A stretch of DNA of 64,000 nucleotides from Amyelois transitella (Eukaryota > Arthropoda > Insecta > Lepidoptera > Pyralidae), in the NCBI RefSeq assembly GCF_032362555.1, contig NC_083519.1, positions 3,303,501-3,367,500 of the forward strand, read 5' to 3'. Each line of letters opens with the position of its first letter. Position 1 is the first letter of the stretch. Under the pieces are notes generated by a model. The model searched no databases. It was not told the origin of the DNA and saw only the letters and a program-made list of their open reading frames with translations. Shown here in pieces: positions 1-10,400 of the stretch. A program made the position numbers and the translations under genes.

Positions 1-882
1 TTTTGTATATAGCAATAATAGATTTTTTCATTCGAGAAAAAAACCTGTACACGTATATATGTAATTAAAACATATATTTCTCTTTATACTCAAGTTTTAT
101 TATTTTAAAAGTCTCGAGCACATTTGGGATACTGAATTGGTGTATACAATGTCATACTGTAACTTTGAGACTTGTTATTACCATATAACGAGTAAAAAGG
201 CTATGTTTACATACTAATTTATGATATTATTGGCAATTCAATGTATTAACCACAATAAAACTTTATATTCCATAATAAATATGGTTTTCTTTTAAAATGA
301 AGGATAACATTATTTTAAAAGTACAGTAGACTTCAAAATGGATTATTCGAAATAATACAAGACTGTAGAAGTGATAGGTACTGGTAAACAAAGCGTCGCA
401 ACTAATGGTAAACGACACCATTAGTCACCACTAAATTTTTGTTTTGCATCTTAATTGTTAAACAGCTTTACAACTTTACTTTACTTTGTTTTTAGTATCT
501 GCGTTGTATGACACTGACACATGTTTTCTTTAGTTTCAAATACAGTATATAGCATTTCTATTGTCTTATATTATTGCAATAGAAATCTGCTCATCTTAGT
601 TTCGGAACGACTTAAGCTGATACACATAATAAAGACTAATGATGATGCACATTTTAAAGATTAAATAGATTTATATTTTATACCTATTTTTTCTATTTAT
701 TTAACATTTATTACTCACCATTGATTTCGATTTTATTCATTACTGACTTCAAAGACGCCGCTAGCCGGAAACAGGTTGATAAATAATCAAATCTTAACAA
801 GAATCAAACAGATAATCTTAATTGGGGTTCTAAGTAATTTACAAAATAATTACATTAATATGTCCTGTACTTAAAAATATAC
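1..882. other. AT-rich intergenic DNA, no gene seen
   Basis: This stretch is AT-rich, with frequent stops in all frames, and I see no exon with credible splice sites. It ends at the TATA box of the first chitin-binding gene. Confidence 0.6.
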
Positions 883-918
883 TATAAATGAATGCAATTT
901 AATTTTCTTCAGTCAGTT
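883..918 (+). promoter_or_regulatory. TATA box and arthropod initiator of the first chitin-binding gene
   Basis: TATAAA lies at 883-888 and an arthropod-type initiator (TCAGT) lies at about 913-917, the canonical spacing of roughly 30 bp. Transcription from here would give a short 5' UTR of about 40 nt before the ATG at 954. The arrangement supports the tiny first coding exon that I infer at 954-960. Confidence 0.65.
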
Positions 919-953
919 GTAGAGCAACGTTGGAGGTAAATCAGACTTCCGAT

Positions 954-2281
954 ATGAAAGGCAAGTGTCAGATAATTCTTCTTAAAATTTAAGAACTTCC
1001 TCAAAACAAGCTTAAAGGAGTTGGATAATTATCACCTTCCAAATAATGTATCTTTACAAAAATCGCTAATGTTCTTAATATTGCTTGACAATTGCTTGTC
1101 TCAGGGTCATGTGCATTATTAAAGAAGCAATGAAAAATTTACTACCTTCTTACTAATTTTCGCATTAGGAAACATACTAATAACCTTTTTTTTGTCTTGG
1201 CTTTTGCAACGACGGTGATCTTATCCAACAACGGTGAAAAATAACATTTGCATTCCATAAATAAGAAACTCACTGATAACCCTAGATTCGGCTCATATGA
1301 CTTTTGTTTACAGGTATAGGAGTGTTACTGCTTTTTGCAGTAACTTTCTGTGAAGGTGCGGTGACGAGTCGAAAAGAATGTTCAACTGATACCCAATTGA
1401 TTCCTCATGAAAATTGTAATCAATATTATCATTGCGTCCATGGTCTTCTCATAGTTCGTAATTGCTCTGCTAATCTTTATTTTAATCCGGAGACTGAAAA
1501 GTGTGACTGGCCTATAAATGTTGATTGTGACAATTATGAAGATAACGATGCAGACGATTGCAGCTCAGGTAAAGCTGAAGGACAATTTTTAGTTCACGAA
1601 AACTGTAACCAGTACTACAGATGCGTTCATGGAAACTTAATTGAATATACTTGTAACCCGGGTCTGGAATTCAATTTTGAAACTCTACAATGCGATTGGT
1701 CTCATAATGTCAATTGTGATGAAGTAACTCCAACACCTGATGATATAACTTCAGTAACAGAAACAGATATACCTGATGTGGAAATAACTACACCTACGGA
1801 TAATTGCGAAAAAGATCTAGAAGAGTGTAGTAAAGAAAAGGAGAGTAATGAAGAAAGTAGCATTGAAAATGTTAGCAATAAAAGTGCCAGTAATGAAAAT
1901 GATACAAAAGAAGTTGACAGCAACGAAGATGAGAGTCAAGAAAACAGTAGTGAAGACTCCAGTATTGAATCTAAAAGTAGTGAAGAGGCCAGTAAAGAAG
2001 ATAATAGCAATGAAGATACTGAAACAGATATAGAAAAAATATGTGCAGGCGAAAATTCTGATGGAGTGTTGATCCCTCATGAAGATTGCAGCAAGTTTTA
2101 CATTTGTTCGGGAGGCAAACCTGTGGTTACGAATTGCCCATCCGATCTTTTATATAATCCTGATACTGCAAAATGTGATTGGCCTAAAAACGTTGATTGT
2201 GATAATAACAAAAAGTCTTACTTAAAGAAGAAGCTTGAAGTAGCTGTTATTGTTACTGTACAAGGGAAAAAAAATGTTTGA
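954..2281 (+). CDS. Secreted chitin-binding protein with three peritrophin-A (CBM14) domains
   Basis: Exons 954-960 and 1314-2281 give 975 nt, 324 residues. The first exon codes only Met-Lys plus one base; the intron starts AG|GCAAGT (a GC donor) and ends TTTACAG. The mature start reads MKGIGVLLLFAV, a signal peptide. Three CBM14 domains follow at about residues 25-75, 85-140 and 245-300, each with the usual six-cysteine pattern and a CDW motif (CDWPINVDC, CDWSHNVNC, CDWPKNVDC). A linker of roughly 85 residues rich in Ser, Glu and Asn separates domains 2 and 3. The family binds chitin in the peritrophic matrix or cuticle. The C-terminus is Lys-rich and ends without a membrane anchor. A second paralogue lies convergently downstream. 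Poly(A) signals AATAAA occur at 2293-2298 and 2318-2323. The family assignment is secure; the tissue and exact role are not visible. Confidence 0.88.
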
Positions 2282-2317
2282 AAATTGCTTCAAATAAATT
2301 GTGAATATTTCATTAAA

Positions 2318-2323
2318 AATAAA
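2318..2323 (+). terminator. Poly(A) signal AATAAA
   Basis: AATAAA lies 37 bp after the stop of the first chitin-binding gene; another copy is at 2293-2298. Either could direct 3' end formation. Confidence 0.5.
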
Positions 2324-2905
2324 ATATAACATAATTGTTCATATATCATATTTTTTTGCGACGATTTATTAGCAGAAGAAATAAAGGGATAATTGTTAGC
2401 TGTTTTTGCACTTACTGTCATTTTTATTTTATTTAATTTGAAATTAAAAGGTGCCAGATGACGACTGTAGGTACAAACCTGTATTTATAAAACGAAATAT
2501 CTATTGGGTCTTGGGCGAATCAAACACGCTATTTCATATCGCTATAGTGTTATAGATGTGTATCTAACAAAGAAGAATATATATCTTTTAAAGGTAAAGA
2601 CAAATTAAAAACTGATAGAAAAAAGCACCTTATAAAAAAGAATAGAAATGAAATCTCATAAAAGACAGATAAAATTTTTAATTAATATATTCCTAGGCAA
2701 GGGGTATAATAAAATCACGCAGTTTGTTACATTATTTATTTATTATCAATAGGCACAGAAATCGAAATAATATTGTCTTATTGTTTCCATTACTATGCCA
2801 ATAACAATATTGAATTATTCGCTACCGATGCGTAGTCAATCATCAGTTTAGATTCAGCAGCCAATCACTTGAAGTAAGTTAAAATGGACGCACCAAAGAA
2901 TTTCT

Positions 2906-5900
2906 CTATACACTGATCAGCATTGGCCTCACTGGTATACGTTTATTGAACGCTAGCTGGCATCCAGCATCCGCAGGGAAGTCACATACCTGGAATTAGA
3001 TAAATATTTAGCTTTAAAATTAATCACTGACATTCGGTTTGATTGAGAGAATCTATCGAATCGGAGATGACCAGCAAACTGTCAGGTCAATAGTACCCGA
3101 AACCGACTAGCTTGCATGAAGAGAGTTCTGAATGTGGATGAAGCGAAAGAAGTATGCAGGGATCGTGGCAAGTGGAAAGATGTGTTCTGCCTGTCCCTCC
3201 GGGAAGGAGGCGTGATTTTATGTATGTATGTATGTATGAGAGTATCTACTATTAAACAAAAAGCTTCCGGCTAAAAATAAATTTAGTTATGCAAAGAAGC
3301 AATGTGACCAGCATTTTCAGCGAGTTTTGAGTTTTGATAGGTATTGAAGAACGTATGATTTGAATTTTCTAATCCATGCTGGTGTGGTAACGAAGAAAAA
3401 ACATAGTGTGTGCCAGCATCTGTGTGTGCAGATTGTACAAGTCATTCAAGGAAAGGGCTAATAAACTCAAGTCTGGGTATCCTGAGCTCCGTTTCCGCGA
3501 TAAACACCTGGATACTGATGGTTTAAATTTAAAAAATTAAGAAAATTACTGAAGAAGTAAATAAATGAGCATTTTCTGCTGAGAAAAGAAAATTACAACG
3601 AACGTTAGACGACACTGACATTGAAAAAATAAGGACAAACACTTTATTATCAAAGTATGATTCACGACATGATTGAAATAAACGTTGCATTTTATTACTT
3701 TTCCTTTTCTAATTGAGACATTACTGTTATTATTAAAAGAACAATAAGTTAATCAGTAATTTATTGATAACGACGTGCTAAGTCATTGTCAAAATCACAA
3801 AATAGCAAATATTGTGGACGTTTGGCAAACATGGCATTATTAAACTATGGACGATATTCTATTCTTATAGAAAATATATACCTTCGTGATACCATTTTAT
3901 GAATGATCGTTTCGATTTCTGAATAAGATCTCTCCATCTGATACCCCGGATGTTGTAAGAGTCAAGTAAGTATACTCCATAGGCACTTTCACTTTGACCT
4001 ACAACGACTCTGTAGGATCCAAAGTTAAGTCGAATTTCTTCGATGACAGAATAATGTTTAATCTTTATGTGACCTAACTTACTCTTCGAGTGTGGTCATA
4101 GAGTAGTATTGGGTAACTAAAATTGAACGGCAATTGTCTAGTTTCGTAATTTCATGACAAAACTAGTTGTGTATATCGGGTGTTTGATGAGGAGAACGCG
4201 AACCAATCCAATTGACGACGACACAACTGTGACCAGCACGAGTACGATGATGAATGGTGAATATCGTAAAATTTTAAAGTTGTTAGAAATTTCTCTCGCT
4301 CGTTTTTAGGGTTCCGTACGTCTGAATACAAAAACTTATAGGATCACTCGTGTGTCTGTCCGTCCGCCGCTTAGTCAATTATCTCCGAATCTATTAGACC
4401 GATTAAGTTGAAATTTGGTACACATATCAATTCCTGTGACCCAAACACAGAGGTGTGACGTGAGCAGATGAAATCTGTATATGGGGGGTCATTCTTGGGG
4501 GGAAGGGGAAAATTAAAAAAAAATTGCATCGTGTGGCATATCAAATGAAAGGTCTTGTTGAGAAGATCTTAAATGTATTTTTTTGTAATTTTAAAATAAA
4601 TAGTTTCCAAGTTATTCAAGAAAATAGACGAAAATTGACCATTCCCCCCCCCTTATCTCCGAAACTACTGAACCTAAAATTTTGAAAAAAATACAGAAAT
4701 TAGTTTTCTCCTTATAGATTATAGGAAAACCTATAAGAAGACCATGATATTAAAATAACATGGTAAATCACTCAAACATCACAACAAACAAATTTGGGTC
4801 AGATTTAAAAAAACATGATAGGTAACATCGTACGGAACCCTCTTTTTTTTCACATATTTTTAACTTATATTTCCAACTAATACTTTTGAATCATTATCAT
4901 AGGCGGACCATAAAAAATAATCGAAGTGGAATAACTGAATGTTATAATGAATACTGAATATCTGATGAGTGTACACTCACCTGAAGCTGAGGATTAAAAT
5001 GGAGGGATCTGGGGCACTGTCTCAACACCTTCTCCCCAAACACGCAATAGTAGAACTGATTGCAGTCCTCTTCGCTCGGCAGCAGCCAGTGGATCAGCGG
5101 GTTTACTGGGCAACCATTTTCTAGGAATTCGAATTCTGGTTCCTGAGTAGATTCCTCTGATTCTGGCACGATTACTTCTTCTGATTCACTTTCTGACTCT
5201 GGCTCAGGTACCGCTTCGTCAGATTCGCTTTCAACGTCTGGCTCAGGTGCCGCTTCGTCTGATTCGCTTTCAACATCAGGCTCAGGCGCTACTTCGTCAG
5301 ATTCGCTTTCAACGTCTGGCTCAGGCACCGCTTCATCAGATTCGCTTTCGGCCTCTGATTCAGGTACAGCTTCGTCAGATTCACTTTCAGCATCTGGTTC
5401 TGGTACTACTTCATCAGATTCACTTTCTGATTCTGGAACTGGCACGATTACAGTGGTTTCTTCATTGTCTCCTTCTTCGGGCTCGATTCTGTCACCGCAG
5501 TCGACTCTGTCTTTCCAGTCACATTGTTCGTAGTCAATATTGTAGTATAATCCGGCTGGGCAGTTCTGTGGGACGGGTACTCCGTACGTGCATTTGTAAA
5601 ACTTGTCGCAGTCTTCGTGGGGAAGCAATAACTCCAGTTCCCAGTTCGAAGCCTGATCGGTCGGGCATTGGTTGGCGCAAGCTACCGCTGCTACTGCAAC
5701 GGCTAATGTTACCAGTATTCCTGAAAATAAAAAGAAAATGTTAGAATGGTGATAAAAACGAATATGAGTTATGCTAATAAAAGCGTAGGACTCGTAGACG
5801 AATCGTAGCTCGTAGCAATGTCTCGTCGTAGCGCTCGTAGAGCATCTACGCCGAAGTCTACGTCAATATTTTTAATTGTAGTTGTTTTTTGATTTTAAAA

Positions 5901-6087
5901 TTGAAGATTTTGCTTTGTCGCATAATTGCAAATAATTGTGTGAAATACTTTGAAATATCAATACCAAACAAATAATATATGGCATTACTGTAAGACACTA
6001 TTTTTAACACAAAAACTATCACAACTTATACTTTGGTTTTATTTTCAACCGACTTCTAAAAGGAGATTATTTAATTCTACCTTTCAT
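2906..6087 (-). CDS. Secreted chitin-binding protein with two CBM14 domains and acidic repeats
   Basis: Exons in transcript order are 6087-6081, 5720-4981 and 2989-2906: 831 nt, 276 residues. Exon 1 codes Met-Lys plus G, as in the convergent paralogue, and the protein starts MKGILVTLAVAVAAVACA, a signal peptide. CBM14 domain 1 (about residues 20-75) contains CDWKDRVDC. Domain 2 is split by the last intron: exon 2 ends with FNPQLQ and exon 3 begins VCDFPADAGCQ, completing the cysteine pattern, so the separated last exon is well supported. Between the domains lies an acidic linker of about six 13-residue repeats built on PEPDVESESDE. The role is probably chitin binding in the peritrophic matrix or cuticle. 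The last intron (2990-4980) holds a LINE tail and a MITE. The exon 1 call rests on phase, splice motif and similarity to the paralogue. Confidence 0.83.
3055..3240 (+). mobile_element. 3' tail of an RTE-like non-LTR retrotransposon
   Basis: The segment carries a decayed copy of the last codons of the LINE seen at 41335-41870 (a GTGGATGAAGCGAAAGAAG block, then a CCTCCGGGAAGGAGGCGTGA-like block) and ends in ATTTTATGTATGTATGTATG. It is 5'-truncated, as is usual for LINE insertions, and lies in the last intron of the minus-strand chitin-binding gene. Confidence 0.65.
4308..4841. mobile_element. MITE with 13-bp terminal inverted repeats
   Basis: The left end reads AGGGTTCCGTACG (4308-4320) and the right end CGTACGGAACCCT (4829-4841), a perfect 13-bp inverted pair. 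The interior is non-coding and contains a 'GGATCACTCGTGTGTCTGTC' block. It sits inside the last intron of the minus-strand chitin-binding gene. I cannot name the transposon superfamily; target duplications are hidden in T-rich flanks. Confidence 0.6.
5775..5866. repeat. CGTAG/CTACG-rich palindromic cluster
   Basis: Within about 90 bp the pentamer CGTAG or its complement CTACG occurs many times (for example CGTAGACGAATCGTAGCTCG and GTAGAGCATCTACG). A similar cluster lies at about 16470-16540. It is in the first intron of the minus-strand chitin-binding gene. Function unknown; probably a dispersed repeat. Confidence 0.5.
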
Positions 6088-6100
6088 TCCGCCTTCAATA

Positions 6101-6142
6101 CTCTGACTAATCAGATAATCTCTCTTATTACGTCTTTTTATA
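6101..6142 (-). promoter_or_regulatory. Candidate TATA box and initiator of the second chitin-binding gene
   Basis: On the minus strand TATAAAAA lies at 6142-6135 and GTCAGAG at about 6107-6101, followed 14 nt later by the inferred ATG at 6087. The layout mirrors that of the convergent paralogue, but the spacing (about 38 bp) is longer than ideal. Confidence 0.35.
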
Positions 6143-6810
6143 CTGATCCTATTATCTCATTAATTACTAAAGATTTTTTTAATTAAGATTTAATCAAAGA
6201 TATACTTACCAATTTGCCATGTTTGCTATTTGACACGCATTAGAATATCAAATAGTATAATATAGTATATTTAACAATCATGACAACTAAACAAAATCAT
6301 AATTATTGCCCTTCCATAGATTTTTCTTTTTTATGGCTCTTATATTAAACATCCACAGTTTTTCCATTTTTTTAAATGGAGATTGCTTAGTGATATACAT
6401 GTTGAATAAACACATTACTTGAGTAAACCAAAGTAAGAAAATATTTATTTTTAATATACTAGTTAATTATTAATATTTTTTTACATAGTTATCTAATTAA
6501 TCTCAATCTGATTATTTATTATCATTTTTATCGAAACGATCGTCCAGCAAAATATTGTGCGTCTGGTCAAGTGTTTTTCTGATAGTTTTATCTAGGTAAT
6601 TATGCTACTGGGCATAGAAATAAATTTGAAATAAAATACGATTATCACAAAAATAAAATTATTTTTAATTAATCGCAATGCCATCTTTGTGTCATAGAGC
6701 CCAAAGTGGCCTTTTACTCTTTTTGAGGTTTTGGGCTCTATCTACCCCATAAGGAATAATTGTTTACTTAATTCGACTATTTTTTAATAAAGATATTTAT
6801 CATTCTTTCT

Positions 6811-6965
6811 ACATATGTATGTACATAATCACGTCTATATAACTTGCGGGGTAGACAAAACCAACCGTCTTGTAAAGTCTGAAAGGCCATGTTCAGCTGT
6901 CTGGCTCAATAATGAAATCGAATTTAACAGTGATAGGTTGCCAGCCCACTGCCTAAAAAAAATCT
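6811..6965 (+). mobile_element. SINE-like dispersed element, partial copy
   Basis: It starts in a (TGTA)n stretch, then shows a GCGGGGTAGACA block, AGTCTGAAAGGCCATGTTCA and a GGTTGCCAGCCCACTGCCTA block. This is the same family as the full copy at 54624-54888. Confidence 0.6.
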
Positions 6966-7084
6966 TTAATTTATAAGCCAATAAAGTATAGGCTTATAAA
7001 TTCAGATTCAGAGATTTTTCTTCTGCGTTTTACGACATCCATGGAAAAATTTAACATCAATTTATATCTCGTTGCCATTGACCC

Positions 7085-7170
7085 CGTCTGAACGGATCCA
7101 TGGGAAGTCCGGCGCCAGCGTGGCGGCAGCCGACGCCGGCGCGCCGTCCTGCCCTAGCTCGGGAGATCCG
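7085..7170. other. GC-rich island of unknown function
   Basis: About 85 bp of high GC stand out from AT-rich surroundings 300 bp upstream of the alpha2-delta-like gene. Both strands are open through it; the minus-strand reading includes an FPWIRSDG stretch. No splice sites fit it to a neighbouring gene. It could be a relic exon or a regulatory element. Confidence 0.25.
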
Positions 7171-7460
7171 TCTTATCTTACACAGCCTTATTACATGAAA
7201 CGTGTTTGTCCTTTTTAAGCCTGAATTAAGAATTGTTTTATTAATAAAATATTAATTATTGCAACATAGAGTTTATAAACAATGTGTACGAGATAATTCA
7301 TCATATTGAAGTTGGAAATTAAAAAGCGTTTCGATAAATAAACTTTCTAAAGAAAATAATTTACTATTACATAACAAAATAATTTGTTTGATAGAGTGTT
7401 TCTGAAAATATCGTTTCTAAATAAATATCATGAATATTTTAATATGATAATATTGAAATC

Positions 7461-10400
7461 ATGAATTCCCAGTACTTAATCATCTTAATCTTAATAATAA
7501 ACACGAACGGTTTAAAACATAAAAAGGTAAACAAAACGGAACCAGTGAAAGTTAGTGTAAATAAAAGTGAAGTACACAAGAATGTATCAGAGTTTGAATC
7601 TGTGAGGAGTAAGAAGGGACAGAAAGTGCCGACGCCACCGCCCCCAACTACAACAGAGAAGCCTATCCCTATTATACCACCTGAGATGTAAGTACTTACG
7701 ATAACCTAAAAATCTTTAATAGGTGTGTATAACTGAATGTCAATTTTTGCTAATATTACAAAGCGAAGAGTTTTATAATTGTTAATTTTTAATTTGAAAA
7801 ACTGATAGTTTTACAAACGACAAAACGATAACCTCAAACTGTATGTCCTGAAAAATCTGTCATCAGTGTTAGTAATTTAACAAAACAATGTGGCAAAGAA
7901 ACACATAAAATTCATAGGAATTGTAATTAGGTAACATTATGTCCAATAATATTACAACTTACAATTCTTACGGCACGCATCACATCATGCCACTAATCTA
8001 TATAGGGCATGCCCACAAAAGTCTGAACTATCACCATTTCTATAGGCACAATTTTTTGCCCTAGTGAGTAAGCCACCAAGAAATCGTATTCGTATATTAT
8101 CGATTGTCTTATTTAGATTTTTGCGTATATTGTTTCTCTATTTTATAGTAATGCATTCCAGCGATTATAGGTGATGTGAACCAATTATTATTATTTAATG
8201 ACAATTATTATTATTTAATGGCTATTATTGATCCCAGGGTACAAGAATGGGCTCAAGAAATATCCGAAATGCTGTTCCAACACGAAGACCGCGTGGTCCG
8301 AAGAAAAGAATTGCTGGAGAAGTTTTCAGATATAAAAATAGAGGAAAGGAATGGGTTTTCCATTGTGCAGAAGATGGCCAAGGATTTGGAGGATCTGCTC
8401 ACGAGACGCACACGAGCTGCAGAGAGAATAGGAAGACATGCGGAGGCGCTAGCCAGTTCCACTGGACCTACGCCGCGAGGATACACCTACTTCAGAAGTG
8501 AGGTTAGTGAGAAACAAGTATTTATAAAAAACGGTCGGGCTAGGATGATAGACTGAATTTTTCTGATTTCGCGACTTTGATGAAGCTTATAATTGTCGTT
8601 GCATACGGTGAAAGCGCTTTGTCCTGTTGTCGCCTCTTATGACACAGAAAGAGATGTAATAATTATTGTCCCGTAAAATCGGCTAACGGTTCACCCAGAT
8701 TATTTGAAGTAACAATACGGCGACGATCTGCGCACATTGTTTTCATATTTATGATTCTATTATAATTTCCTGTGTATTTTTTTTTCAGGGATTAAATGAA
8801 CTGAAGACAAAGCAATACCCTGATTCAAAATACGAAATGAGAACCTGGTGCAGGAGCTTGTACAATATTCCTCTGAAGAAAAGCTTGCATTTTGACGGTG
8901 ACATCTCTTTAGAAGCTTCCAGTGTATATGTTGCTGTAGAAGTTTTCGATTGTGGTAATTTTTAATTATTTTATAATAATTTGACTGACTATCTGACTAC
9001 CACCTTTTTCTGAGACTTTTTCCAAGGTAATTTAACCAAACTATGTCATGTGAGAGGCATGCAATGGTAAAATAAATATAATAACGGTTTTAAAAATAGT
9101 TAAATAGATAAAGTATTTCCTTAATGACCTGAATTAAGTTGTTATGCACTAAAAATAATAAGTTTATTTTTGTTTTAGTGCCACCTGTTAAAGAACATTT
9201 GTACTGGTCAGAAGGATTGATAAGCACATTTAAAGAAAATTATGCACAAGATGCCACGATGGATTTTCAGTATTTTTGCAGTGCCAAAGGATTCCTACGC
9301 CACTATCCAGGTATATCATGACACCACATGCACTTAACAATAAAAAAAATTGTTATACTTACCCTTGTAGTTTTGGAAGTGTTTTTGTTCACTTTTTTTT
9401 AAAAACTAAACGCAAATTGTGCACGTGATTATCCATTACGTCTCTGAAAAACTAAATCTTATTTCACTTACAGCGGCTTTATGGAGCAGCATGTACCAAC
9501 TGCACTTGGAAGACGAGGCAGACGTGTACGACTGCCGCCTACGCCCTTGGTACGTGGCGGCGGCGGGCGCTCCTCGGGATATCCTCATTTTACTTGACGC
9601 TTCGGGATCAATGAATAATTCCTTTAATTCCATCATAGCGGAGAAGTTTACGCTGGCCTTCCTCAGTGCTCTTACTGACGACGATCAAGTCAACGTGTTG
9701 AGATTCAACGTCATTGTAGAATCGCCCATCAGCTGTTTTAACGAGAAACTTGTGCCCGTTAGTATGATCTCTGAAATGCATATAATCTGTGTTAAACAGT
9801 AAAGTTGCATAGAAAAAAAATCGTGGTTAAATAATACTTGGGATTCTCCTTTTAGGCGATGGGCTAGCAACCTGTTTATTAAAACACTATTTGAATCTCA
9901 ATTCAATCATTAAGCCTAATAGCTAAACGAGGCCTCTAATTCTTTTGAAGTCTGTTGGCTCTCTCAACCCAGCAAGGGATATAGACGATATAATATATGG
10001 ATAAAATATTGAACAGTTAGCCTATTCCATGCAAGCATGTAAATTCCAACCCTAATTCACTAATAAATTAGCGAAACACTTTGTTGTTTACTCAATAAGA
10101 TGAGCTTGAAATCCGAGGGGAATAAGCCTCAATTTCACATACCTAATTAGGTACTCAATATCTAGTAGTATATTTTTGATACCATATTATCAGATAGGAA
10201 CATAATGTGATTATTTAAACAACAATATATTTATCAGGCCAACCACGTGAACTCGGCCGCAATGATGGCTGCCCTCAAAGACACCAGGCTGATCAACGAG
10301 ACGAACATGAAGCTGGTACTGACGTATGCCGTGGAGATGTTGCAACGGCAACAGAAAGAACCCGACCATCCACCGGCTTGCCAACAAGCTATCGTTCTGG

